Positions 33,731 to 44,590 of a stretch of DNA of 64,000 nt are shown here, piece after piece. A model generated the notes under the pieces. That model saw only the letters and a list, made by a program, of their open reading frames with translations, was not told where the DNA came from and made no database searches. The position numbers and the translations under genes were made by a program. How positions within the stretch are numbered: position 1 is the first letter of the stretch; each line of letters opens with the position of its first letter. This stretch comes from Microstegium vimineum. Its lineage: Eukaryota > Streptophyta > Magnoliopsida > Poales > Poaceae. Where the stretch lies: positions 4,096,213-4,160,212 of the forward strand of contig CM039126.1 in NCBI GenBank assembly GCA_022036555.1, in the 5' to 3' direction.

Positions 33731-35459
33731 AGTGCACCAGCGGTCCTTAAACTTGTGCTCGTGTCATCCCGGTCCCTAAACTCACTAATCGGCTGTTTAG
33801 GTCCTTAAACTTGTTCATCTGTGTCATTCTGGTCCCTAAAGTTGTTCGGTTGTGTCATCACGGTCCCTAAACTTACAAATCGACGTTTATGTCCTTAAAC
33901 TTGTTCATCTGTATCATTCTGGTCCCTAAACTTGTTCGACTGTATCGTCTTAGTCCAAACAGAACGATCTAAAAATTATATATAAAAAATAATTCATAAC
34001 TTTTTCATATGAACTCGAATAAAGACAAACTTTATATCCAAATGGTAGCTCTCAACCAGATCTACAACTTTGTAGTTGAAAAGTTTTTAAAATAAAATTG
34101 TTTAGGCTCCCAAAATATTAGTGTATGTTTATAGATTTTGAAATTTAAAATTTCAAATTAACTTTTCGAATTGGGGTTCATCAAGGGTCAGCCTTGAGCC
34201 CGTATCTCTTTGCCTTGGTAATGGACGAGATTACAAGGGACATTTAAGGGGACATCCCTTGGTGCATGCTCTTCGCCGATGATGTAGTGTTAGTTGATGA
34301 AAGCTTGGCGGGAGTAAATAGGAAACTTGAGCTGTGGCGGTAGACCCTTGAGTCTAAAGGTTTTAGACTAAGTCGAACTAAAACCGAGTATATGAAATGC
34401 GACTTTGGCACAACGGCTCAGGATGAGGGAGATGTGAGTTTGGAAGGTCAAGTCGTGCCTAAAAAGGACACCTTCCGATATTTGAGATCGATGCTACAAA
34501 GGGATGGAGATATTGATGCAGACGTTAGCCATAGAATCAAAGCAGGGTGGATCAAGTGGCATTAAGCTTCTGACATTCTATGTGACAAGAGGGTACCCCA
34601 AAAGCTAAAAGGCAAGTTCTATAGGACAACAATTAGACCTGCAATGTTGTATGGAGCCGAATGTTGGCCCACAAAGGCTCGACATGTTCAACAAATGAGT
34701 GTTGCAGAAATGCGCATGTTGCGTTGGATCTGTGGTCACACAAGAATGGACCGAGTTCGGAATGATGATATACGTGATCGCCTAGGGGTGGCACCAATTG
34801 AAGAAAAGCTTGTCCAACATCGGTTGAGATGGTTTGGCCATGTCCAGAGGAGACCGCCAGATGCACCAGTGCGCTATGGAGTCTCAAGCCAAGCTAATAA
34901 TATAAGGAGAGGCAGAGAAAGGCCGAAGTTGACATGGGCGGAGGCGGTGAATAGAGATTTAAAAGCTTGGGATATATCTAGAGATCTATGTTTGGATAGG
35001 ATTGCCGGAACCATGACTTGGGTATCTTGTTGGGTTTCAACTCTAGCCTACCCCAACTTGCTTGGGACTACATGCTTTGTTGATGTTGATGTTGAAATTA
35101 ACTTTTCAAACACTAAATGAATTCAAATTGGAAAACTTTTTAACTACAAAGTTGTATATCATGTCGAGAGCTACAATTTTGATATAAAATTTGTCTTCAT
35201 TCGAGTTCGTATAAAAAAGTTATGAATTATTTGCTGATATCTAGTTTTTAGATTGTTTTGTTTGGATCGGGATGACACAACCAAACAAGTTTAGGGATCA
35301 GGATGACACAGATGAACAAGTTTAAGGATATATATGGTCGATTTGTAAGTTTAGGGACCGGGATGACACAAACAAACAAGTTTAAGGATCTAAATAGTCG
35401 ATTTGCGAGTTTAGAGATCGGGATGACACAAAAGTGCAAGTTTAGCGCAAGTAGTGCAG
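33731..35459. mobile_element. Element with long repeat-built inverted ends, split by a LINE
   Basis: The left 230 bp and right 200 bp are inverted copies: AGTGCACC then GTGTCATCCCGGTCCCTAAAC at the left, and its complement (AGGGACCGGGATGACAC) at the right. Each end is itself built of direct repeats of about 91 bp (for example GTGTCATC at 33761 and 33852). Without the 0.9-kb LINE the element is about 0.8 kb. No transposase is present. The class is undetermined. Confidence 0.65.
34168..35094 (+). mobile_element. 5'-truncated RTE-type LINE
   Basis: It encodes the end of a reverse transcriptase: HQGSALSPYLFALVMDEITR, FADDVVLVDE (catalytic DD), then LYGAECWPTKARH, MRMLRWICGHTR and [11 protein letters not shown], with several stops. 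It finishes in a GTTGATGTTGATGTTG tail. The 13-mer AAATTAACTTTTC is repeated at 34155-34167 and 35095-35107, the target duplication. It is a dead copy. Confidence 0.88.
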
Positions 35460-35784
35460 GCATCGTCATAGTTTATTTGATTTATTTTTGCTTGCTTGGC
35501 TCCAACCCCAGGGCACCTTCCCTTGGCTTGACAGGGGCTAATGGAGACCGGAGAGCAAGCGTGCCAACAGGGCCTAAGTTTATAGGTAAGTTTAGAGTGT
35601 ACGCTGAGGCAGAGTACAGGACATGGATGCGGCATATTACCTTTAGGGGGTGTTTGGAGCTTTTTATTTAGAAAAAAATAAAATCTACTTAATAAATTAA
35701 ACTATTTAACTTAGAAATTGATATTCCATCACTTTTCAAAGTTTATATATAGAGTTATAAACCATATCTTAAATTCATAGTGTT

Positions 35785-36085
35785 CAGCATTCTCTTCAAA
35801 ACTTATAACTCGTTCCGATGCCCTATGATACAAATACAACACATAGATATCTTAAATCATAGGTAAGTTTATAGGTAAGATAGAAATTGATTCTATAAAT
35901 CAGCATTCTCTTCAAAACTTATAACTCGTTCCGATGCCCTATGATACAAATACAACACATAGATATCTTAAATCATAGGTAAGTTTATAGGTAAGATAGA
36001 AATTGATTCTATAAATCAGCATTCTCTTCAAAACTTATAACTCGTTCCGATGCCCTATGATACAAATACAACACATAGATATCTT
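35785..36085. repeat. 116-bp tandem repeat, about 2.6 copies
   Basis: Units starting CAGCATTCTCTTCAAAAC begin at 35785, 35901 and 36017, almost identical to each other, and the last is partial. Near identity implies recent expansion. Confidence 0.85.
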
Positions 36086-37079
36086 TCTCGTACAGCTAAT
36101 AATAACATCACATAAATATGATCGACAAACAACAATATTAGTTTAATTAATATGTTCTAAATTATAATTATTAAAATGAATTTAATTTCAAAGATGACAA
36201 TAGATCAATTTGAAATTAATGTGTGACAGATGGGTGGACTCTAGAGGCTTGACATTACTGGACGACGGTGCCGGCGATGCAAGCAGTAGCGAGCTCCTCG
36301 GCAGATCGAGCATCAGCAAACCCTTAGATCTCGGCGAGAGTTTTGTTTTTTGGGACTTGTTCGTGGGTGTATATTAGGAAGAAGAGAAAATTAAGGATAA
36401 TTAATTGTATAATAACAAAGGTCCTTAAATGTTAATATCCACATCCGTACATCAAATTTTCGTATTATTTCGGTCCTAAGATAGTCGACACTATAAAATA
36501 ATTAATTTTTAAATGAATTTATTATATGAAACACTATTTCAAGACAACAAACGTTTTTTTTTGACAACTCAAGACAACAAACGTTGAATAGCAAGAAGAA
36601 TTGCACCTAAATGTAGTTAAAGGCAAGTAAATAAATCAAAATTAGGCTTAAATATTTATAGCATATTACAAATCTTATGTGCAATATATCTATAAAATAA
36701 GATAGAATCTAAATACGATGATTTGACCTATGGTCTGATACTACGGTCATGGTAAAATGATTCCACTTAGAATCCTGATCCTAACGAACCTTGCTCACTG
36801 CTATAAAATACCATAACTTTCTTTGATGCCGAAAAATTATGATATCTCCATCCACAAAATTATGCAATTCTAGTTGTATCTTTAGTAAAATATATGAAAT
36901 TCGATCAAACTTGTGAAAAATTATATGAATATTGATTCTGTCGTATAAGTGCGTTATGAAAATATACTTATTTGATATATAAATATTTATAACTTTTGGA
37001 TAAATTTGTTTAAACTCAAGATAGCTAGTTTGACTCAGTACTATCCTATAATTGCAATTTTTTTCCAACGGTCATACAC

Positions 37080-37162
<83 letters not shown>

Positions 37163-37457
37163 TTTGAATAGATTATAGATGTTACTAATTGCGCAACATT
37201 AGATCCTTGGATCGGAGGTAGAATTTTGCTGCAGCATGTACACGCGAATGTATGTATTTACAAACGTGTACTATAGCACCGTAAAGTATATAGTGGTATG
37301 CAGAAATAAAGCTGGTGGACGGGGCCATGCCGGCCGGATCGGATCTACATGGAGTGTGTAGTGTAGCCATGGAATGGGAAACGTCGCCGTGTGGGCGGTG
37401 GCAGCCGGGGACGACGACGGGGAGCGATCGATCGAGCTACTAGCTTGTAGCTAGCTG
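36086..37457. other. AT-rich intergenic region with a long (TA)n tract
   Basis: No gene seen. Bases 37086-37160 are an uninterrupted TA dinucleotide run of about 37 units. Bases 36890-37060 include pieces like MITE DNA (TTAAACTCAAGATAGC, TTTGACTCAGTAC) but no clear ends. Confidence 0.6.
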
Positions 37458-37952
37458 TTAGGCGGCGTTGCCGAGGTTCTCGAAGCTCCAATCCCGGCGC
37501 ATGCCGACGCTACGCCGGAGCCGCGGGCCCTGAATGAGCTGCGAAACTTTCAACTCATCCACCGTCGACTTGCACTTACGCACCATCTTCTTCTTGTTAT
37601 TGTTACTCCTGACGCTGCTGCTGCCGCCGCTACTATTGCTGTCGCTCCTCATCGTGGCGGAGGCAGCGGTGCTGTCGTCGTCGTCCTTGTCGTCCTGCTT
37701 GCCGTCAATGGAATCGCCCTGCAGCTCGTCGTCCTCTTCTTCGTCGTCGACGGCTGCTAGCGTCCGCAGCGGCGCGTACCGCGGCTGCGCGAGCCCGTCG
37801 AGTGCCACGCCACGCTGTAGCGCCGTGCAGCAGGTGGCTGTCTGCGGCTGCGGGACGTCGTAGGGGTCCACCGCGTCGTCCTCGGCGACGGCGACGGCGG
37901 CCCCGCGGCGGGGCACTTGCAGGCTCGTCAGGTGCGACGGTAGGTTGCTCAT
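37458..37952 (-). CDS. Small single-exon protein of unknown function
   Basis: An intronless frame of 164 residues starting MSNLPSHLTSLQVPRRG; the ATG at 37952-37950 is the first true ATG. The middle (residues about 75-105) is acidic (DDEEEDDE, DDKDDDD). It is followed by a Ser/Asn stretch and a basic NNNKKKMVRKCK segment that could be a nuclear signal, and it ends in RLRRSVGMRRDWSFENLGNAA. Codon GC content is high, like other grass genes and unlike the AT-rich surroundings. The ordered C-terminal end looks like the conserved part. I do not recognise the family; function is unknown. Confidence 0.55.
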   Translation of the reverse strand: MSNLPSHLTSLQVPRRGAAVAVAEDDAVDPYDVPQPQTATCCTALQRGVALDGLAQPRYAPLRTLAAVDDEEEDDELQGDSIDGKQDDKDDDDSTAASATMRSDSNSSGGSSSVRSNNNKKKMVRKCKSTVDELKVSQLIQGPRLRRSVGMRRDWSFENLGNAA

Positions 37953-39577
37953 CTTCGATGATCCGATCCTATTGGATATAATCAATAATAAATAATCTTC
38001 TTATTGTTGTTCACTTCTCTGTTCTTTCTCTGTTGTTTTAATCTGGACGATCGTATTAGTGGGATATGACCTATACAGGCATTGCGCCAAAGATCAAGCA
38101 GAGGCCAGGCTAATTTTGGATCAGCTCCTTTTATTGGCATCCCACCAAAAGTGCTAGATTTTAAATAGACATCCTTAAAATAGCTAGGTATGCTGTTTTC
38201 AATAATGCAATAAAGGTGATTTGTGCTAAAAAAACAGAGTAAATAAATAAATTTGGCCAATTTTTAAACGTGCAATAGCTTTCGCACTCTTGTCATACAT
38301 GTACAGTAGCTTCATTCCACTAAAACTGCTACTTTTTGTAGGAATAGATATTTCGGTGGAAAAAAAACTCTTTGCATCTCTAAAAATTATCATCCTATAT
38401 TCTTAATTTCTCACTAGCCAAAAAATAAAGAGTAGAGATGACTCTTAAAGGGTGCATAAGATATAGAAAAATTATTGTAGGGTTAAAAGATATAGAAAAT
38501 CATTTTTAATCAAATAGCTCTTCAAATGATGATTTAAAAAATGAGTTTAATTTTTTTTTGAAGATGCTCGAAATGATGATTTAGAAAGTGAGTTTAAAAA
38601 AATACACTTGGAGATGCTCTAAATGTTGATTTAGCGAGTTTGTTTACAAAGGACTATTGGGAAATATAATAGCTTCGTCATAGCGAAAGTGCTAGCTCCT
38701 ATACATATAGACACCCTTAGAATAGCTAGTTTTATATGAAGTTTTCAATTCAATACATGCCTGATTGCTTATAAAAAAAACTCTAGCAAACAGAATTGGC
38801 CCTATCAGAACGCAAAATGGCTTTGACACTTCTAGTTTCATGCGCTGATTGTTTAGCTTCAATTCATATAGGCAATGGCACTTGCTTAGAACCGCTAAAT
38901 TAAGGTAGGATTGTGGGTTCCTTCTTTCCCACGGAATGGAGATTGGATGCATGTGAATCAATGGATGGAGCGTCGTGAGCAGAGCACTTCTGTCAAGCGC
39001 CGCACAAGGAAAACTGGAAAAGGAATGGAAGAGAAGAGCTGCCTGGTTTTTGCAACTAGGCGCCAAGCCCGTTCCTGGCTTCCTCAGCGTCCATCACGAC
39101 CGTACATCATATCAGGCTGCTCGTCCCGCGTTCGCGCCGCTTCTCTCGCCGCTATTCCACCTGCCGTGGGCCGCGCCGGCCGCCACAACTCTGTAAGAGA
39201 TGAGCAATAGAACAATGACAACTCGAATTGTATTGATCAGGGCTTGCGCCGTACATGTACACGGTCAGAGAGCTAGCTATACTCAAGGAGAACCACGGGA
39301 CGTGCTAACTGAATACTACAGGTTGCTAACAAACTCAGCCTGCCCTGGTGGCCTCCGGCGGCGGCATCCAAATCACTCGAGCGGCGCGGGACGCGGGTGG
39401 CGGGGGGAAGGCCACGTGCGAGGCTGCGACGGCGAGGAGCTATCAGCCTATCCTGTCAACCAGCGAGGCTGTGCGCGAGGCGAGTCAAGGGGCGGGCGCA
39501 GGACACGGCAGGGGCGAGCACGTTCGAGGCTGCGGGCAGGTAATGCCCGTGCTCTCCCCAAGTTAAGACTCGCCGCC
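37953..39577. other. Intergenic with degenerate direct repeat
   Basis: A block at about 38137-38270 (GCTAG, ATAGACATCCTTAAAATAGC, GTTTTCAAT) recurs in degenerate form at about 38690-38800 (ATAGACACCCTTAGAATAGC). Bases 38520-38650 hold repeated GATGATTTA-GAGTTTAA words. The frame from 39200 to 39577 is open and joined to the PPR gene but looks like leader DNA. Confidence 0.45.
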
Positions 39578-41638
39578 ATGGCCGTCGCCGTCGACGTCCC
39601 CTCCTGCATCCAGCTCCTCCGCTCCTGCACCACAGCAGCCGGCCGGCAGCTCCACCAGCTCCTCCTAAAATCGGGCCACGTCCCGTCCTCTCTCGCACCC
39701 ACCAACTCCGTGCTCCTCATGTACGTGCGCGGCTCCCCGCTGCACTCCCGCGACGCGCGCCTCCTGTTCGACGAAATGCCCACGAAGAACTGCTTCTCCT
39801 ACAACTCGCTCATCGCCGCGCTCTTTAAGTCCGGAGACCACCGCGCGGCGCTCCGCGTGTTCCGCTCCATGCTTGACAGGAACACCTTCTCCTGGAACGC
39901 GGTGGTAGCCGGCCTGGCTGGTGCTGGGGATCTCGACGCTGCGAGTGAGTTGCTGGAAGAAATGCCCGTGAAGGACGCTGTGGCTTGCCACGCTGTCTTG
40001 CATAGGTTTGTCCGATGTGGCCGAGTCGATGAGGCGTTTGCTCTGCTCAAGAGGATAGGTTCGCAGTGTGATTCCGACGTCAGCTCGCCTTGGAATGATC
40101 CCTTTGTGCTTACCACAGTGGTTGGCGCCTGTGCTGATCGGATGAAGTATGAGATTGGGAGGCAAGCTCATGCCCGGTTGGTGGTTGCCAAGACCGAAAT
40201 CGATTCGGTATTGAGTTGCGCGTTGATTGACATGTATTGCAAGTGTGGGGATTTGGACTCTGCTCACCTTGTTCTTGATAGATTAAAACATGTCGATGAG
40301 ATTTCACTGTCTGCACTGGTCTATGGCTACGTATCTTATGGACACTTGCACAAGGCGCTATGCCTTTTTGACAAGGTGGACAACCCCAGCATTGCTCTAT
40401 GGAATTCTCTTATCAGTGGCTGTGTCCCTGCCTATCATGGAGATAGTGCTTTTGTTCTTTTTGTCAGGATGTTGCGGTCAGACATGTTGCCTAATTCTTC
40501 AATTTATGCCATTGTTCTGAATACGTGTGGCTTTTTAGGCATGCTGAAGCCTGGGCAGCAGACGCATGCTTGTGCTTTAAAGAGTGGGGCTGTCAATGAC
40601 TTGATAGCAGCAAGTGCTCTCATTGACTTCTACTCGAAATGCAGCCTCTGGGCTTATGCATGCCAAGCTTTCAGTGAACTTAGGCATCATGACACCATTG
40701 TGCTCAACTCAATGATCACTGTATACTCAAACTGTGGCCAAACAGAGGAGGCTAGAAGAGTTTTTGATATGATCCCTAGCAAGAGTGTCATCTCATGGAA
40801 TTCAATGATTGTTGGGTTCAGCCAAAACGGGCATGCTCTTGATGCAATGGAGCTGTTCTGTGAGATGCATCGGCTTGGTTTGCAGCTTGACAATGTAGCT
40901 ATATCCAGTGTTCTGAGTGCATCAGGCAGCATCTGCTCTATAAGTTTTGGGGAGCAGATTTTTGGTCTTGCTATTGCACTTGGCCTGCAGTATCACCATA
41001 TTGTAGCCTCCTCGCTCATTGACCTGTACTGCAAATGTGGCAACTTGGCCAATGGATGCAGGATCTTCAGTGGTATTGATAATCCAGATGAAGTCTTGTG
41101 GAACTCAATGCTTATAGGCTATGCTTCTAATGGGTATGGACTTGAGGCACTGAAACTTCTAGATTTAATGCAAAGTAGGGGTCTGAAGCCAAGTGAACGG
41201 ACATTTGTTGGTGTCCTTTCTGCATGCTGCCATTCTGGGCTTGAGGAAGAGGGACTGAGATGGTTTTACCGGATGAAGGAAGATTTTGGCGTGAGTCCAA
41301 CAGCTGAGCATTATGCGTGTGTGACTGACCTGTTGGTCCGAGCAGGTCGACTGGATGAAGCAGTTGAGTTCATAGAGAACATGCCTTTCAAAGCTGATGC
41401 AATTAGTTGGACTTCTATTATTGGAGGATGCAAAGCACAGGGCAATGAGGCTCTGTTGCATAAGGTTGCAAACAAACTGATGCAAACAGAATTGTCACCA
41501 CATTCTAGTTTGTATGTGCAGCTGTCGAGCACACTCGCAGCTCATGGGGATTGGGACAAATCAGCAGAGATTAGGAATATGATGCATGACAGAAGAATTT
41601 CGAAGAACGCTGGCTGCAGTTGGATTGACAGGGCATAG
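39578..41638 (+). CDS. PLS-class pentatricopeptide repeat protein, E-type
   Basis: An organelle RNA-binding protein of the plant PLS PPR class, whose E-type members take part in C-to-U RNA editing or other transcript processing. Intronless, 686 residues from the ATG in GCCGCCATGG. About fifteen PPR units are readable, for example NSLIAALFKSGDHRAALRVF, CALIDMYCKCGDLDSAHLVL, NSMITVYSNCGQTEEARRVF and SSLIDLYCKCGNLANGCRIF. It ends in an E-type region (SLYVQLSSTLAAHGDW, GCSWIDRA) with no DYW deaminase domain, so any editing role would need a partner. The open frame extends to 39200, but that upstream part has no PPR character. The overall pattern recalls Arabidopsis At1g77010; this is memory, not a search. 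It seems intact. Confidence 0.9.
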   Translation: MAVAVDVPSCIQLLRSCTTAAGRQLHQLLLKSGHVPSSLAPTNSVLLMYVRGSPLHSRDARLLFDEMPTKNCFSYNSLIAALFKSGDHRAALRVFRSMLDRNTFSWNAVVAGLAGAGDLDAASELLEEMPVKDAVACHAVLHRFVRCGRVDEAFALLKRIGSQCDSDVSSPWNDPFVLTTVVGACADRMKYEIGRQAHARLVVAKTEIDSVLSCALIDMYCKCGDLDSAHLVLDRLKHVDEISLSALVYGYVSYGHLHKALCLFDKVDNPSIALWNSLISGCVPAYHGDSAFVLFVRMLRSDMLPNSSIYAIVLNTCGFLGMLKPGQQTHACALKSGAVNDLIAASALIDFYSKCSLWAYACQAFSELRHHDTIVLNSMITVYSNCGQTEEARRVFDMIPSKSVISWNSMIVGFSQNGHALDAMELFCEMHRLGLQLDNVAISSVLSASGSICSISFGEQIFGLAIALGLQYHHIVASSLIDLYCKCGNLANGCRIFSGIDNPDEVLWNSMLIGYASNGYGLEALKLLDLMQSRGLKPSERTFVGVLSACCHSGLEEEGLRWFYRMKEDFGVSPTAEHYACVTDLLVRAGRLDEAVEFIENMPFKADAISWTSIIGGCKAQGNEALLHKVANKLMQTELSPHSSLYVQLSSTLAAHGDWDKSAEIRNMMHDRRISKNAGCSWIDRA

Positions 41639-41803
41639 AGGAAATTGCCAATGTCACCTCCCACAGACATCTTGGTCCCTTTCCTCTTGGCCCTTCCCTA
41701 TTGGCTTTGGTTTCTTTGATGGGTTCTTCCGCTAGTTAGGAAGTGGTAACAAAGAACGATCCTGCTAAAATATGTGATTTTGATCATTGCTTAGTTGAAC
41801 TAT

Positions 41804-42533
41804 ATGAGGCGGTTTCTTGGACGAGGATTCCTGAAACATGCACAGGTTAATATATGCAGAATCATTCACATATTGATATCTGTGAATATTGTATTTTGGT
41901 GCAATATAATAGTGTTAAAGTTTCTCTTTGTCTGTGCAGGCCAATGATTTGTTGCATGATATATTTGACATCAAAATTGACCGTACTGAAAATGAGACAA
42001 CCACCGAAAAGGTAAGCTTTTCACAGCGTGGACAACCTTGTTTTCTGCATATAATTTTGTAATGTTATTCAGAGGTTAGTTTGGTATGGCTATGTCATTC
42101 TACACCTTGAAGATTATGGAACCAAAAGGTCAGGATTACTGTCACTTCGGTAACATCGAGTGATTTTTCACTGTTCAGTAATCTAGGTGGCTCTAGGTGT
42201 ACCCTAGGTGTAGAATATCATATTTGAGAATTACTGTTGATACATATTTATTGAAGTATTATCAGAACCGAGCAGTGTTGGATTTGATATTCTTTTCCTT
42301 ATTTTTTAATAAGTTGTGCTGCCATGAAAAACCAATCACCAGCTTTGGACATTTTATATTGTATTTATTTCCATAAGTTGATTGAAAATCTATCACCAGA
42401 ACTGTATTTTGTTTAGATAGCCTTTTAGACATGGTGAGAATTCTAAAAAAAAATATTTCTTTGTATTCAGAAATTCTTTAGATCTGAAGAAGAGAAAGGA
42501 AGAGCTCTGAAGTTGAATAAAGAATGCGGGTAA
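41804..42533 (+). other. Possible spliced micro-ORF behind the PPR gene
   Basis: Three short segments with good splice signals keep one frame: 41804-41845 (ATG, ends CACAG/GTTAAT), 41940-42011 (after CTGTGCAG, ends GAAAAG/GTAAGC) and 42471-42533 (after TATTCAG, ends in TAA). All junctions are phase 0. They give 58 residues starting MRRFLGRGFLKHAQ and including NDLLHDIFDIKIDR. The start is 165 bp after the PPR stop with no promoter seen, so these may be introns of the PPR 3' untranslated region. The GCGG/GTAAGG near the end may also be a donor. No family recognised. Confidence 0.25.
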
Positions 42534-44590
42534 GGTGTACTTTGAAGAGCACCCTTTGCATTTTGGTTGACCCAGCAAATGCTAGTTATGCATGCGCAAA
42601 GGAGGCTGTTGTGTTTACTCACCCACATTTCTACAATTCTATTCGGCTCATGGATGCTCCAGAAGATATGTAAACATTTCAGACATTTATGTGAACGTGG
42701 ATCCGTGTTTTTTTTTTCTTTCAGCAACCCTTCAGGGGCTGGACCACGCTGGACTACCTACAGCCGCCAAAGCGTTGCATTGCATCTCTGCGGTGGGCAC
42801 AGGAAGGAGAATCCGACGTCAAGCAAACAAACCAGCATGCCCGCCCTACTAATGCGCGGTTCCCATCTCATGAGACTATGAGAGACGCTGGACTATGGGA
42901 GACGTCAAATGAAGGCACACGCAACACACGAGGCGCTCCAGCAACTGTAGCTCTAAAAGGTGCTTGATGTCTTGATATGAAGGCACGGAGCATATACTAC
43001 GACATATTGGTGCTGTTTGTATGAGAAATTGCCTGGCACAGGTAATTGATCTAGCATTCGTACCTGACCTCCATAGGTACGTTCCGTCATAGAACACCTT
43101 ATCATTTGGCTAATATTATAGAGCTATAAATAATGATGTGATATCCAATATCATGAAATTGTATATTGAAACACTATCTGACTATCATTTAGCTTATTAT
43201 ATGTAGATGGATCACCCCTGCTCTATCCTAGCTACGCATGGAACAAAACCATAAAATTTGCGGAACAATAATCTCTACTCCCAGAGAGATGTTTAGCAAA
43301 ATTATTCAGGTCGAACAATAGGTCATATACAAATTTATACAACAGAAAGACGAAAAAACTACATATGAAAGAAATCTAGCAAACTCATCGAACACATCAT
43401 GGATCTGCAACCAATATTATAAAATGTCAGGAAAATCCTAGTATAAAATTATTTGCAACGTTGAATATACACTTATGGAATAATTTGTACACGTTGATGA
43501 ACATAAAATGTACAATGAAAAAAAAATATTATACTCAAACAATTGAAAAGCTAAAAATATAATGAAATAATTGAATTATACAAATAGGATAGTATTTTTG
43601 TGATGAAACAGATAAATAATACCTCCACGAAGCAAATAGAGAAAGAGACGAGAATTCTTGCTCAGGCAATCAAGCACACCATTGGGCTGAAAACATATAC
43701 GGCATATGGGATGGACTAGCAAACAGGGGTCGAAAGAGAACATACTCCCTCGGTCGCAGAGGAGAAGGGACTATATTTATAGGAAAAAAATATGTGCAAT
43801 ATTAATAATTTTTTTATAAAAGTATATTAAATGATCTGTTTAATGATATTAATTATATATCATAAATATTAACATTATTATAAATGAGCAAAGCTAAAAC
43901 CGTTGACTTCTCAAAAACGAGAATGTCTCGTGTTTTGAGACTAGACTGAAAATTAATTGTATGGTTAGCTCGCTAAAATTCGGTTGTCTGAAAATTAATT
44001 GTATGGTCAGCTGGCTAAAATTCGGTTGTACTGAAAATTAATATTTTGAGTACATGTTGACGTTTCCACTCAGCATCTCATCAATCAACATGGTGTCGTC
44101 GGTCTACGGGGCGCTTGTAGTCAACGCTGTGGCAATAGAAGAGGCGGAGCAAGCTATTCCTAGCGCTGAAACAAGGTTACAAAAGTTTACTGGCGCTGAA
44201 ATAAAAATGCATGCACCTGCGGGCTCAGCCCAGCAAAGGGAAGACAGCTGCCATCTCGGCCCACGCTGATCTAGAGAGCCGCACCTCACGCCCCACGCGC
44301 CGTGGAATCTTCTCGCCTCGTCCCCTCACCTCGCTCAGCCACACCCCGACTCTGCTTCCCGTATCCTGTGGCCGTGGTTCAAATTCGAATCCAGAAAGAT
44401 TTCCCCAAGCATTTTGAGGCCGTTTCTTCTTTAAACCGTCCGCTTCCGCTGCGCCCATCCATCGTCCTCCCTCGTGCTCGACGCCACGCTCGTTGCGCGT
44501 TCAAATTTCGAACCCCCTCCGCCTCCTAGTCCTACGCCCAAACCGGCAAACCCTAGTCTGATCCCTCCTCGTCCACAGCCACAGCCGACC
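42534..44590. other. Intergenic region and BUB3 promoter/leader
   Basis: No gene seen. At 43744-43870 TACTCCCTCGGTCGCAGAGG begins a MITE-like stretch. A block CTGAAAATTAATTGTATGGT is repeated in tandem (43946-44042, period about 48). From about 44270 the DNA is GC-rich and CT-rich, with ACCCTAG just before the BUB3 ATG, as in leaders of housekeeping genes. Confidence 0.45.

Noticed and set aside
37086..37160. (TA)n tract as a functional element
   Set aside because: Ordinary microsatellite; nothing beside it suggests a role.
39200..39577. N-terminal extension of the PPR gene from the ATG at 39200
   Set aside because: The frame is open but has no PPR or targeting-peptide character, and the ATG at 39578 has a strong start context and matches the usual start of the family.
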